Shown: piece by piece, positions 7,977 to 16,867 of the stretch
Numbering within the stretch: position 1 is the stretch's first letter
Layout of the letters: every line of letters starts with the position of its first letter
Assembly (NCBI RefSeq): GCF_001005085.2
Contig: NZ_LBMU02000108.1
Span: 1 to 58,808, forward strand
Direction of reading: 5' to 3'
DNA length: 58,808 nucleotides
Source of the DNA: Streptomyces humi
GTDB lineage: Bacteria > Actinomycetota > Actinomycetes > Streptomycetales > Streptomycetaceae
Made by a program: the position numbers and the translations under genes
Notes under the pieces: model-generated
What the model saw: the letters and a program-made list of their open reading frames with translations, nothing else
What the model was told of the DNA's origin: nothing
Databases searched by the model: none

Positions 7977-9040
7977 GCCGTCAGCCCCTTGAAGGTCGAG
8001 CCGTCGATCACGAACCGGTAGCGGACGTCGGAGGCGTTGATCCGCTCGTAGGCGGTGTTGATGTCTTGGGCGCCGATCAGCTCGATGTCGGCGGTGACCT
8101 TGTGCTCGGCGGCGAAGTCGAGCATCTCCTGCGTCTCGGCGATACCGCCGAACAGGGAGCCGGCGTAGGAGCGCCCGTTCTGGAGCAGGGGGAAGACGTC
8201 CAGTGGCATCGGCTGCGTGGTGACGCCCACGCTGATCATGGTGCCGTGCAGACGGAGAAGGCCCAGGTAGTCCGCCAGATTGATGGGCGCGCTGACGGTG
8301 TTGAGGATGAGACCGAAGGTGTTGGCAAGCTCGGTGAAGGCGGTGCCGTCGCCGGTCGCGGCGTAGTGGTCGGCGCCGAGGGCCGCGGCGGCTTCGCGCT
8401 TGCTGTCCGACCGGGACAGCACGGTGACGTCAGCGCCCATGGCCTTGGCCATCTTCACGCCGAGGTGGCCCAGGCCGCCGAGGCCGACGACCGCGACCTT
8501 GGTCCCGGGACCGGCAGCGAACCGCTTGAGCGGCGCGTAGACGGTGATGCCCGCGCACAGCAGGGGAGCCGCGGCGGCGGGGTCGAGGGTCTCGGGCACG
8601 CGGACGACAAAATCCTCCGGGGCGACGATCGCCTCGGAGTAGCCGCCCTGGGTGTGGGCGCCGGGATGGGCGGGGTCGGGGCTGCCGAAGACGAGGGTGT
8701 GGCCGTTCAGGCAGTACTGCTCCTGCCCGGCCCGGCAGTTCTCGCACTCGCGGCAGGAGTTGGCCATGCAGCCGATGCCGACCAGGTCGCCGACCTGGTG
8801 GCGCGTGACTTCGGAGCCGGTTTCGGTGACACGGCCGACGATTTCGTGGCCGGGCACGAGCGGGCTGACCGGGAGCGGGCCGAAAGAGCCGTCGACGAAG
8901 TTCATGTCGGAGTGGCAGATCCCGCAGTACAGGATGTCGAGCCGGACGTCGTGGGGGCCGACGCCGCGGCGCTCGATGGTGACGGGGACGAGCGGCCGGC
9001 CGGCCTCGTGGGCGCCGAAGGCATGGACGGTGGTGGGCAC
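7973..9040 (-). CDS. NAD(P)-dependent alcohol dehydrogenase, cinnamyl/YahK type
   Basis: This 355-residue zinc dehydrogenase shows the class hallmarks in order: YCGICHSDMNFV and GHEIVG for the catalytic zinc, CRECENCRAGQEQYC with the four structural-zinc cysteines, and VVGLGGLGHLGVKMAKAMG for NADP binding. It is closest in character to cinnamyl-alcohol dehydrogenase/YahK aldehyde reductases. It would reduce aldehydes in the cytoplasm. It lies 33 bases after the aldo/keto reductase and overlaps the next gene by four bases. Together the operon encodes several independent carbonyl-reducing enzymes. Confidence 0.9.
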   Translation of the reverse strand: MPTTVHAFGAHEAGRPLVPVTIERRGVGPHDVRLDILYCGICHSDMNFVDGSFGPLPVSPLVPGHEIVGRVTETGSEVTRHQVGDLVGIGCMANSCRECENCRAGQEQYCLNGHTLVFGSPDPAHPGAHTQGGYSEAIVAPEDFVVRVPETLDPAAAAPLLCAGITVYAPLKRFAAGPGTKVAVVGLGGLGHLGVKMAKAMGADVTVLSRSDSKREAAAALGADHYAATGDGTAFTELANTFGLILNTVSAPINLADYLGLLRLHGTMISVGVTTQPMPLDVFPLLQNGRSYAGSLFGGIAETQEMLDFAAEHKVTADIELIGAQDINTAYERINASDVRYRFVIDGSTFKGLTA

Positions 9041-9073
9041 TGTGGTTCCTTCTTGCAGGTCGTACGGGGAAGG

Positions 9074-9958
9074 TCAGGCTTCGGGGATGGCGCGGCCGTA
9101 GGCGGCGAGGGTGACGTTCTCGGGCTCAGGGCCGCCGCGCCGGCCGGTCTCCAGTGCGTCCAGCGCGGTGAGTTCGTCTGCCGTGAGCTCGAAGTCGAAG
9201 ACGTCGATGTTCTCGGCGATCCGCTCGCGCCGGGTGGACTTGGGGATGACCGAGCGGCCCTGCTTCAGGCCCCAGCGCAGCAGGACCTGGGCGGGGCTCT
9301 TGCCGTGCTTCTCGGCGATGGCAGTGACGGCCGGGTCCTGAAGGACGCTTCGGCGGTCCTCGCCGTAGCCCGGGTAGAAGGTGATCCCTCCGATGGGGGA
9401 CCACGCCTGGTTGAGGATGCCGTGGGCGGTGTCGAAGTCGAGAACGGAGCGCTGCTGGAAGTAGGGGTGGATCTCCAGTTGGTTGACCGCCGGCACGACG
9501 GACATCGCATCGAGCAGCGTGGTCAGGTGGTCGGCCATGAAGTTGCTGACGCCGATGGCGCGGACCTTGCCGTCGGCCAGGAGCTTTTCCAGGGCACGGT
9601 AGGCGTCGAGGGTCTTGTCGAACTCGGACGGCAGCGCCTGGTGCAGGATCAGCAGGTCGATCTGGTCGACGCCGAGCTTGGCGGCGCTCTTGTCGAAGCC
9701 GTGCAGGGTCTCGTCGTAGCCGTAGTCGCTGATCCAGATCTTGGTCTCGACGAAGATCTCCTCGCGCGGGACGCCCGAGTTGCGGATGGCCTGGCCGACC
9801 TCGCGCTCGTTGCCGTAGGCGGCGGCGGTGTCGATGTGCCGGTAGCCGAGCTCCAGCGCGGCCGTGACCGCGGCGATCGTCTCGTCGGGCGAGCTCTGGA
9901 AGACGCCGAGGCCGAGGGCGGGCATCTCGACACCGTTGTTGAGGGTGAGGGTCTGCAT
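9074..9958 (-). CDS. Aldo/keto reductase, 2,5-diketogluconate reductase type
   Basis: This is an NADPH-dependent (beta/alpha)8-barrel reductase. The catalytic tetrad is visible as Asp43 and Tyr48 (HIDTAAAYGNE), Lys73 (VETKIW) and His106 (LILHQ); the usual W/P after that histidine is replaced by Q-A. The NADPH site is IPKSTRRERIAEN near the C-terminus. The ATG at 9958 is preferred over an adjoining GTG because AAGGAG lies at the right distance. It starts 11 bases after the MFS stop, in the same operon. Confidence 0.9.
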   Translation of the reverse strand: MQTLTLNNGVEMPALGLGVFQSSPDETIAAVTAALELGYRHIDTAAAYGNEREVGQAIRNSGVPREEIFVETKIWISDYGYDETLHGFDKSAAKLGVDQIDLLILHQALPSEFDKTLDAYRALEKLLADGKVRAIGVSNFMADHLTTLLDAMSVVPAVNQLEIHPYFQQRSVLDFDTAHGILNQAWSPIGGITFYPGYGEDRRSVLQDPAVTAIAEKHGKSPAQVLLRWGLKQGRSVIPKSTRRERIAENIDVFDFELTADELTALDALETGRRGGPEPENVTLAAYGRAIPEA

Positions 9959-9969
9959 CACGTACTCCT

Positions 9970-11475
9970 TTACTTGCGGGACGCCCGGGCGGGCACGATC
10001 AGGGTGAGGACGGCGACGACCGCCAGCGCGAGCAGGACGGCCGAGCCCGTCAGCGCGGTGGCGGAGCGGGCCGCGATGTCGGCGGCCGCGTGACCGGTGG
10101 AGACGGTGGCGGCCACGGCCGTCAGGATGCTCAGGGCCAGTGCGCTGCCGATCTGGTGCACGGTGTTGACCAGCCCGGAGCCGGCCCCCGCGTCCTCAGG
10201 GGCGACGCCGTCGACGCCGCTGGAGGTCATCGGGGCCAGCGCCAGGCCCTGGCCGGCACCGATGACCATCATGGGCAGCGCCACACCGGTCAGGTAGGGG
10301 GTGTACAGGTCCAAACGGCTCAGCCAGGCCATGCCCACGGCCGTCAGCACGACCCCCGCGGCGAGTACCCACGGCCTGCCGAACCGTTCCAGCAGCCGGG
10401 GCACGCGGATGGCGAAGACGAAGTTGACCAGCGTCATCGGCAGGAAGGCCAGGCCGGCCCGCAGAGGCGTCCAGCCGTAAACGCTCTGCACGAACTGCGC
10501 GGTGAAGAAGAAGAACCCGATCATCGCGCCCATGTAGAGCATCCGGGTGGCGTAGGCGCCGGACCGCTCGCGGCTCGCGAACAGACGCAGCGGCACGATC
10601 GGGTGCGCGGCCCGTCGCTCCACCCCTACGAACAAGGCCAGCAGCACCGCGCCCGCTGCGAGCGGGAGCAGGGTGGCCGGTGCAGTCCATCCGTGGTCGG
10701 CCGCGTCGACGATGCCCAGTACCAGAGCGGTCGACCCCAGCGTCGCCAGCAGGGCCCCGGCCACGTCGAACCGGCCGCCGCGAAGCTCGGTCTCGGGCAG
10801 GAACCGCACCGCCAGCATCATCATCACTATGCCGATGGGGACGTTCAGGAAGAAACCGGCCCTCCACGAGATCAGGTCCGCGACCAGACCTCCGACGACC
10901 AGCCCGAACGCCGCGCCGAGGCCGGCCACTGCGCTGTAGGCGGCCATGGCCCGGTTGCGGGCCTTGCCCTCCGCGAAGCTGCGCGTGAGCAGGGAGAGCG
11001 CGGACGGGGCCAGAACGGCGGCGCCGACGCCCTGGAGCGCCCGGGCCGCGATCAGCCACCAGGCGCTCTGTGCGGCGCCCACCAGCAGCGAGGCCAGCGA
11101 GAAGACCACCAGGGAGTACAGGAAGACCTTGCGGTGCCCGAAGAGATCACCGGCGCGCGCTCCCAGGAGCAGCAGCCCGCCGAAGACCAGGACGTAGGCG
11201 TTGGTGATCCACGACAGGCCCGTCTCGGAGAAACCCATGTCCAAGCGGATCTGCGGCAGCCCGGTGAACACGATCGAGTTGTCCAGGATGACCATGAAGT
11301 AGCTGATGCAGATGATCGCCAGGATCAGCGTCGAACGCACCGGGCCCCCGGAGGCACGCTGCGCCTGGCGGCGCGGGGCGGTGGTCCTGTGGCCGCTCGG
11401 GCCGCCCGGACGGCTCGAGTCGCTGACCGGCCCGGCGGGGGCGTCGCCGATGTCGTGGGTGGCTGCTGTGCGCAC
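9970..11475 (-). CDS. MFS drug exporter, DHA2 (EmrB/QacA) type
   Basis: The 501-residue protein has 14 predicted membrane segments and the family motifs SYFMVILDNSIVFTGLPQI (helix 1) and GDLFGHRKVFL (motif A loop), followed by GVGAAVLAPSALSLL. It should expel a drug-like compound using the proton gradient. The open frame runs much further upstream, but that part is not protein-like. I place the start at GTG 11475, with GAGGAAG just upstream. It is the first gene of the minus-strand operon, divergent from the XRE-type regulator, so the exporter and the reductases probably answer to the same signal. Confidence 0.88.
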   Translation of the reverse strand: MRTAATHDIGDAPAGPVSDSSRPGGPSGHRTTAPRRQAQRASGGPVRSTLILAIICISYFMVILDNSIVFTGLPQIRLDMGFSETGLSWITNAYVLVFGGLLLLGARAGDLFGHRKVFLYSLVVFSLASLLVGAAQSAWWLIAARALQGVGAAVLAPSALSLLTRSFAEGKARNRAMAAYSAVAGLGAAFGLVVGGLVADLISWRAGFFLNVPIGIVMMMLAVRFLPETELRGGRFDVAGALLATLGSTALVLGIVDAADHGWTAPATLLPLAAGAVLLALFVGVERRAAHPIVPLRLFASRERSGAYATRMLYMGAMIGFFFFTAQFVQSVYGWTPLRAGLAFLPMTLVNFVFAIRVPRLLERFGRPWVLAAGVVLTAVGMAWLSRLDLYTPYLTGVALPMMVIGAGQGLALAPMTSSGVDGVAPEDAGAGSGLVNTVHQIGSALALSILTAVAATVSTGHAAADIAARSATALTGSAVLLALAVVAVLTLIVPARASRK

Positions 11476-11582
11476 GGTCTTCCTCGCGTCGATCGGGAGT
11501 GCGGCCCGATCCCGGGCCGCCAGTCTGTGGCGTCTTCCAGGTAACGGCACCTTGAGGAGGCAGTGGGAGTCACTGCTCTTCC

Positions 11583-11599
11583 AGGTACTGGCAGTACCT
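11583..11599. promoter_or_regulatory. Inverted repeat AGGTACT-GGC-AGTACCT in divergent promoter region
   Basis: A perfect inverted repeat with 7-base arms and a 3-base spacer lies between the divergent MFS operon (start 11475) and the regulator (start 11758). A weaker AGGT-N6-ACCT copy is at 11539-11552, closer to the MFS start. Position and symmetry suggest the binding site of the adjacent regulator, controlling both directions. This is inferred; no footprint information is visible. Confidence 0.5.
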
Positions 11600-11757
11600 C
11601 GCAGGCCCCTCCAGGCCGACCTACCGTGGATGAGCCGGCACACCACGCAGACCGACCGGGAGGAGTGCTCCGTGCCCCTCTGCTCGAGGTCAGGTCCGAC
11701 CCGGTGACCGACGCGACCAGCCCGGTCAGAGCCGGGCACCCACACCAGGAAATGAGC

Positions 11758-12654
11758 ATGACCGACCACACCAAGAAGGACGTGGCCGCCGAGGTGCGGG
11801 AGTTCCTCAGCACCCGGCGGGCCAGAATCACCCCAGAGCAGGCCGGACTGCCGGTCTACGGCGGAAACCGCCGCGTCGCGGGCCTGCGACGCGAAGAGGT
11901 CGCCCTGCTGGCCGGCATGAGCGTGGATTACTACGTCCGCCTGGAGCGCGGCAACCTCGCCGGAGCCTCCGACTCGGTCCTCGAAGCCCTCGCGCGCGCC
12001 CTGCACCTCAACGAGGCCGAACGCACCCACCTCTACGATCTGGCCCGCGCTGCCAGCCCGTCCGGGCGGCGGCCGGCGGTGACCTCCTCGCGCGTCCGGC
12101 CGACGATCCTGCGGCTGCTCGACTCGATGACCGGCGTACCGGCGTTCGTCCGCAACGCCCGCTTCGACATCGTCGCCGCCAACGCCCTGGGCCGGGCGCT
12201 GTACGCGCCGCTGTTCGACTCACCGCTGTTCGCGCAGCGCGGGCCGGTCAACAGCGCCCGCTTTCTGTTCCTCGACCCCGCCAGCCAGGACTTCTGGGTC
12301 GACTGGGACAAGGGCGCCGACGACGCCGTCGCCTTCCTGCGCACCGAGACAGGCCGCGCGCCCCACGACAAGGCCCTCACCGACCTGATCGGCGAACTGA
12401 CCACCCGCAGCGGCGACTTCGCCCAAAGGTGGGCACGCCACGACGTGAAGTTCCACCGTTCCGGTATGAAGAACCTCCACCACCCGCTCGTCGGCGATCT
12501 CGCACTGCCCTACGAGGCGATGGAACTGCCCTCGGACCCCGGCCTGCGCCTCAACTTCTACACACCCGAGCCGGACTCCCCGGAACAGCAGGCCCTGAAC
12601 CTGCTCGCGAGCTGGACGACCACCGGCACGGTCGTGCCCTCCGGCAACGACTGA
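11758..12654 (+). CDS. XRE-family regulator with MmyB-like ligand domain
   Basis: A 298-residue regulator. Residues around 30-90 form a helix-turn-helix (RRVAGLRREEVALLAGMSVDYYVRLERG), and the remainder (VPAFVRNARFDIVAANALGRALY onward) is the MmyB-like ligand-binding domain found in many Streptomyces regulators next to dehydrogenase genes. The ATG at 11758 is chosen because AGGA lies seven bases upstream; the ATG six bases earlier is too close to it. Divergent from the MFS/reductase operon and 27 bases before a second aldo/keto reductase, it is the likely repressor or activator of both. Confidence 0.88.
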   Translation: MTDHTKKDVAAEVREFLSTRRARITPEQAGLPVYGGNRRVAGLRREEVALLAGMSVDYYVRLERGNLAGASDSVLEALARALHLNEAERTHLYDLARAASPSGRRPAVTSSRVRPTILRLLDSMTGVPAFVRNARFDIVAANALGRALYAPLFDSPLFAQRGPVNSARFLFLDPASQDFWVDWDKGADDAVAFLRTETGRAPHDKALTDLIGELTTRSGDFAQRWARHDVKFHRSGMKNLHHPLVGDLALPYEAMELPSDPGLRLNFYTPEPDSPEQQALNLLASWTTTGTVVPSGND

Positions 12655-12681
12655 CCCCTCACGGAAGAGGAGAACCCCTCC

Positions 12682-13701
12682 ATGCAGTACCGACCGCTGG
12701 GCCGTACCGGCGTCCAGGTCAGCCCGCTGTGCCTGGGCGCGATGATGTTCGGCCCCTGGGGCAACGAAGACAAGACCGACTCGATCCGGATCATCCACCG
12801 CGCCCTCGACGCGGGCATCAACTTCGTCGACACCGCCGACGTCTACTCCGCGGGCGTCTCGGAGGAGATCGTCGGCAAGGCGCTCCAAGGTCGTCGCGAG
12901 AACGTCTTCCTGGCCACCAAGTTCTTCATGCCCATGGACCAGAACGACCCCAACCAGCGGGGCGGCTCGCGCCGCTGGGTCATTCGCGCGGTCGAGAGCT
13001 CCTTGCGGCGGCTCGGCACCGACCACATCGACCTCTACCAGGTCCACCGCCCCAGCCCCGACACCGACGTCTCCGAGACCCTCGGCGCCCTCACCGATCT
13101 CGTCCGCCAGGGCAAGGTCCGCTACATCGGCTCCTCTTCCTACTCCGGCTCGCAGATCGTCGAAGCCCAGTGGACCTCGCGCGAGCGGAACCTGGAGCGC
13201 TTCGTCACCGAGCAGCCGCCCTACTCGGTCCTCGTCCGCGGCATCGAGGAGGACGTGCTGCCCACCGTTCGCCGCCACGGCATGGGCACCCTCACCTACA
13301 GCCCGCTCTCCGGCGGCTGGCTCTCGGGCCGCTACCGCAAGAACGCCGCCGAGGGGCCGGCTTCGGCCGCCCGCCCCCAGGCCCGCTTCGACATGAGCAC
13401 CCCCGCCAACCAGCGCAAGCTCGACGCCGTAGAACAGCTCGCTGTCCTGGCGGAGAAGGCCGGCGTCTCCCTGATCGAACTCGCCGTCGCCTTCGTCATC
13501 AACCACCCCGGTGTCACCTCGGCGATCATCGGACCTCGCACCATGGAGCAGTTGGAGGCGTTCCTGCCCGCTGCCGACATCACCCCGTCCTCCGACGTCC
13601 TCGACGCCATTGACGAGATCGTCGCCCCTGGCGTCACGGTCAACCCGGTCGACAACAGCTACGGCGACTTCGAGCTGCGTGCCGACCAGCGGCGCCGCTG
13701 A
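12682..13701 (+). CDS. Aldo/keto reductase
   Basis: A 339-residue NADPH-dependent reductase of the larger AKR group (YghZ/Tas-like). Catalytic residues are Asp50 and Tyr55 (NFVDTADVYSAG), Lys80 (FLATKFF) and His122 (YQVHRP). The cofactor-binding end TSAIIGPRTMEQLEAFL is intact. A GAAGAGGAG ribosome-binding site precedes the ATG. It follows the XRE regulator by 27 bases on the same strand and probably belongs to the same regulon as the divergent operon, which already encodes one aldo/keto reductase and two dehydrogenases. Confidence 0.9.
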   Translation: MQYRPLGRTGVQVSPLCLGAMMFGPWGNEDKTDSIRIIHRALDAGINFVDTADVYSAGVSEEIVGKALQGRRENVFLATKFFMPMDQNDPNQRGGSRRWVIRAVESSLRRLGTDHIDLYQVHRPSPDTDVSETLGALTDLVRQGKVRYIGSSSYSGSQIVEAQWTSRERNLERFVTEQPPYSVLVRGIEEDVLPTVRRHGMGTLTYSPLSGGWLSGRYRKNAAEGPASAARPQARFDMSTPANQRKLDAVEQLAVLAEKAGVSLIELAVAFVINHPGVTSAIIGPRTMEQLEAFLPAADITPSSDVLDAIDEIVAPGVTVNPVDNSYGDFELRADQRRR

Positions 13702-13734
13702 CATCAGTCGGCTCGGCCGGTCGACGGCGGCCGA

Positions 13735-14440
13735 TCGGAGCACCAACGCGGTCGGCCAGGTCCGGCGACCAGGGCGCCGACGGCTTTGGAACCGTGGTGC
13801 GGCGCCGCCGGCCACGGATCACGCCCTCGGGGCCCAACTCGGCCATCAGCCGCTCGACGGTGCAGCGGGCCACCTCGTGACCCTTGCGCCGAAGCGCGCG
13901 GGTGATCCGACGAGCGCCATACGTGCGCCCCGGCTCCGCATGGATCTCCTCGATCAGCGGCATCAGCTGTTCGTCGCGGAGCCGGCGGGCCGGCTTCGGC
14001 CGTTTCTTGCGGGCGAAGTACGTCGACGGCGACAGTTCGAGGACCCGGCAGACGGGATGGCCCCGAGACCTCTGTCACGCGGGCGGGCGATCACCTGCTC
14101 GGCCTCGCCGGGGAAGGTCGATCTCCTGGGCAGAAAACACCGAGGCGGCTTTGAGGATCTCGTTCGCCCGCCTCAACTCCGCCACTTCCTTTGCGGAGTT
14201 CTTCGAGCTCGTCCTGCTCGGCGGTGGTCAGCCGGTCGTCGCCCTCGCCACGGTCGGCCCCGGCCTGGCGGACCCGGCCGCGCAGGGCCTCCTTGTGGAT
14301 GCCCAGGTCCTTCGCGACGTGGGCGACGGGCCTGCCGGCGGTGCGGACCTCACGGAGCGCGCGCTCGCGGAGCTCGTCGGGGTATTCACGAGGTACACGG
14401 GATACAGCCACGGTGCCGGTGGATTTCCTTCGCCAGGACC
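13735..14440 (-). mobile_element. IS3-family transposase remnant
   Basis: On the minus strand a degraded IS3-type pair is readable. OrfA starts near 14440 (YPDELRERALREVRTAGRPVAHVAKDLGIHKEAL, an HTH_Tnp_1 domain) and loses its leucine-zipper part by frameshift. The beginning of OrfB (MPLIEEIHAEPGRTYGARRITRAL, the HTH_21 segment) follows and stops at DLADRV near 13735. The whole DDE catalytic core is missing. I could not identify inverted repeats. The remnant sits directly downstream of the aldo/keto reductase; 14441-14683 contains nothing recognisable. Confidence 0.8.
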
Positions 14441-14683
14441 GTAAGCCTGACATCAGGGACTCCACAAATCTCAGTACAGCTCAGTAAGCGGCTCGACGGG
14501 TTGCCGGGCAGTCTGCCCAGGCAGCCGACGGCCTGGCGGCCAATCTTCGTGCCCCTGCGGGCATTTCCACTCTTGGGGGCTGGTCAGCAGCCATGCCAGG
14601 GGTCGAGGATCCTCGATGGATCCGTACAGTGGCCGTGCACGGTCACCACAACCTGAAGATCAAGGCCAGGGTGAAGGAGACAG

Positions 14684-15304
14684 ATGACTGGCATGCCCAG
14701 CTCGCCTTCACCGGCGCGGCGCTTCCTCATGGTGCACGGCGTGCTGCACCGTCGCCCCCGGCAGCACTGGCTGTGGTGGCTGACCGAGGCTCTGCGACAA
14801 CGGGGCGAGCAGGTGCTGTATCCGCAGTTCCCCGCACCCGAGCAGCCGTCGGTGGGCGACTGGATCGATCTCCTGCACGCCGAACTGGCCCAACTCGGCG
14901 ACCAGGAAAGGGTCGTGGTGTGCCACTCCCTGGGCTGCGCCCTGTGGCTGCGCGCCGCCCAGACCCTGCCGGAGGAACTGCGGGTCACCCGGGTGCTGCT
15001 GGTCTCCCCGCTGGGTGACCAGGCCTTCACCGTGGCCAACGGCAATGAAGAGTTCAAGCTTGAGCACATCGACCGTGAGCTCCTGGCCGCTGCGTCGGCC
15101 AAGCCGCCGCATGTGGTCGTGTCGGCGACCGATCCCTACGCGCCCGCAGATCCATGCACGTGGAGCGCCGCGCTCGGCCTGGACTGCGATGTCCTTCCCG
15201 CCGCCGGCCACATCACCCCCGCAGACGGATACGGCCCTTGGCCCGCCGCGCTCGACTGGTGCCTGCGCCAACAGACGCCGGTGTCGGCCGTCACCGGGCC
15301 GTGA
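14684..15304 (+). CDS. Alpha/beta hydrolase, RBBP9/YdeN type
   Basis: This 206-residue serine hydrolase of the RBBP9/YdeN family has a minimal alpha/beta-hydrolase fold. The nucleophile is Ser82 in VVCHSLGCALWL, preceded by the N-terminal FLMVHGV strand-loop. SATDPYAP supplies the likely aspartate and AAGHIT the histidine. The ATG has GGAG about six bases upstream. Substrate is unknown; relatives are small esterases. It stands alone between an IS3 remnant and the TetR gene on the opposite strand. Confidence 0.85.
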   Translation: MTGMPSSPSPARRFLMVHGVLHRRPRQHWLWWLTEALRQRGEQVLYPQFPAPEQPSVGDWIDLLHAELAQLGDQERVVVCHSLGCALWLRAAQTLPEELRVTRVLLVSPLGDQAFTVANGNEEFKLEHIDRELLAAASAKPPHVVVSATDPYAPADPCTWSAALGLDCDVLPAAGHITPADGYGPWPAALDWCLRQQTPVSAVTGP

Positions 15305-15474
15305 GCGCAGCGGGGCCCGGAGGCATCTGCACCGTCAACTGACGCCTGATCACGTCTCAGACGGGTGAGTGCCAGAGCCGCGTCAGCCGGGGTCCTGACT
15401 GTCGGAGAAAGGGCTGCGGTGGACACAGGTCGTGATCTTGCCGGGTTCCGCACGCGATCTGTGGCTGAGCACCA

Positions 15475-16182
15475 TCAGCGGATCGCAGCGGTGCCTTCGA
15501 ATGAGGTCAGGCCGGTGTCGATGAGCTTGGCCGCGCGGCGGACGTCGGCGGTCACTGCCTCATGAACCTGCGTCGCGGTGCGGACGCCGTCCAGATGTTT
15601 CCCAAGGCTTTGGAACTGGATGGACCACAGTCCGACCAGGGCTGTTGCTGCGATCTGCGATTCCGGGTCGTCCGGGCTGCTGTGGGCGCGCTGGGCCAGC
15701 GCTTCGGCTGCGGCGGTGACAAGCCCGTCGGTCATGTCCCGGTGGTAGGACCGTAGTGAGGGCGTGGACCTGATCAGTGCGCCGAAGCGCCTGATCATGG
15801 CGGCAGCCTGCTTGGAGTCGTCTTGCGCGGCGATCCAGGAGGTCATGGCTCGCAGCTCATCGGAGAGGATCCGCAACACCGCTTCGACCGCGGAGTGGTT
15901 CGTGTCAGCCAGGCCTGCGCTCAAGGCGGCCATCGTGGTCTCGCCTTGGTCCAGGATGAGTGATTCCTTGGTGGGGAAGTAGTTGAAGACGGTCTTCTCC
16001 GAGACTCCGCACACCTGGGCGATCTCCGATACGCGGACGGCGTCGAAGCCGCGCTCCAGGAACATCTCGGTCGCGGCATCGGACAGGCGTTGCCGCAACA
16101 AACGCTTCTTCTGCTCCCGCAGCCCTTCGGCCTCGGGCGCCGCGGTCCGCGGACGCCATGCCGTCCAGTCCACCGTGCTCAT
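15475..16182 (-). CDS. TetR-family transcriptional regulator
   Basis: This 235-residue regulator has an N-terminal TetR helix-turn-helix (RLSDAATEMFLERGFDAVRVSEIAQVCGVSEKTVFNYFPTKESL, about residues 32-76). Its all-helical C-terminal half resembles the domain of drug- or lipid-responsive TetR proteins. It is divergent from the SRPBCC gene at 16280, with an inverted repeat in the 97-base gap, and probably represses that gene and itself. The ligand is unknown. Confidence 0.88.
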   Translation of the reverse strand: MSTVDWTAWRPRTAAPEAEGLREQKKRLLRQRLSDAATEMFLERGFDAVRVSEIAQVCGVSEKTVFNYFPTKESLILDQGETTMAALSAGLADTNHSAVEAVLRILSDELRAMTSWIAAQDDSKQAAAMIRRFGALIRSTPSLRSYHRDMTDGLVTAAAEALAQRAHSSPDDPESQIAATALVGLWSIQFQSLGKHLDGVRTATQVHEAVTADVRRAAKLIDTGLTSFEGTAAIR

Positions 16183-16210
16183 GACGACAGAGTAGTGCAG
16201 CGGCAGAATA

Positions 16211-16227
16211 TTTACTGCTACTGTAAA
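16211..16227. promoter_or_regulatory. Inverted repeat TTTAC-N7-GTAAA, candidate TetR operator
   Basis: Perfect 5-base arms lie in an unusually AT-rich pocket of the 97-base gap between the divergent TetR and SRPBCC genes. The length of about 17 bases suits a TetR dimer. Assignment is by position and symmetry only. Confidence 0.45.
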
Positions 16228-16279
16228 TTTTCAGTGGCTGTACATTCCAGTTTTCGCTGCGCACCGCTTCGGGAGCCCC

Positions 16280-16759
16280 ATGAGCGCCATCCACATCGTC
16301 CGCGACTACCCGCACTCCCCCACCAGGGTCTGGCACGCCGTCACTGATCCCCGGCTCATACCGCTGTGGACAGCCACCGGGGCCGGGGCACGCCCAGAAG
16401 GATTCACCACCGCCGTCGGCGCCCGGTTCCAGTTCATCGCCAAGCCCAAGCCCGGCTGGAGCGGCATCGTCGACTGCGTCGTACTGGAGGTGGACGAACC
16501 CCGGCTGCTGCGCTACTCATGGACCGACCATGGCGGCGGCGGGACCATCGAGGTCGCCTACCGCATCGAGCCCCATGGCACAGGAACGCGGTTCACCTAC
16601 GACCACACGGGCTTCACTGGTGCGGGCGGGCTCCTGATGACCCAGATCCTGGGCCACGTCCGGCGGAAGATGCTGCGCACCGGCCTGTCCGCCGTGCTGA
16701 ACAATCTGGACGAGGACGGCGAACTCCGCCCCGGAAGCACCCTCAAGCCCAAGCCCTGA
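16280..16759 (+). CDS. SRPBCC/AHSA1-like protein
   Basis: A 159-residue START/Bet-v-1 (SRPBCC) fold protein of the AHSA1 subgroup. It shows the typical opening IHIVRDYPHSPTRVWHAVTDPRLIPLWT, the strand GWSGIVDCVVLEVDEPRLLRYSW, and the closing long helix (LRTGLSAVLNNL). Such proteins bind small hydrophobic ligands or act as stress-related enzymes. GGGAG precedes the ATG. The divergent TetR regulator is its probable controller; no other enzyme is in the unit. Confidence 0.85.
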   Translation: MSAIHIVRDYPHSPTRVWHAVTDPRLIPLWTATGAGARPEGFTTAVGARFQFIAKPKPGWSGIVDCVVLEVDEPRLLRYSWTDHGGGGTIEVAYRIEPHGTGTRFTYDHTGFTGAGGLLMTQILGHVRRKMLRTGLSAVLNNLDEDGELRPGSTLKPKP

Positions 16760-16867
16760 CTCTCTGATCGCGCCCGCCATCAGGTGAGGACGAAGGCCGG
16801 ATCTTCACCGAGCTGCGACAGGGGGCCGAGAGACCAAGGCGGCCACCGCTGACCTTCGGAGTGTGAA

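Noticed and set aside
8066..10093. A 675-codon plus-strand frame across the dehydrogenase and aldo/keto reductase genes
   Set aside because: Gly/Val/Asp-rich low-complexity shadow of real minus-strand genes.
11476..12030. N-terminal extension of the MFS exporter to position 12030
   Set aside because: The added 185 residues are not protein-like and overlap the XRE regulator; GTG 11475 has a ribosome-binding site.
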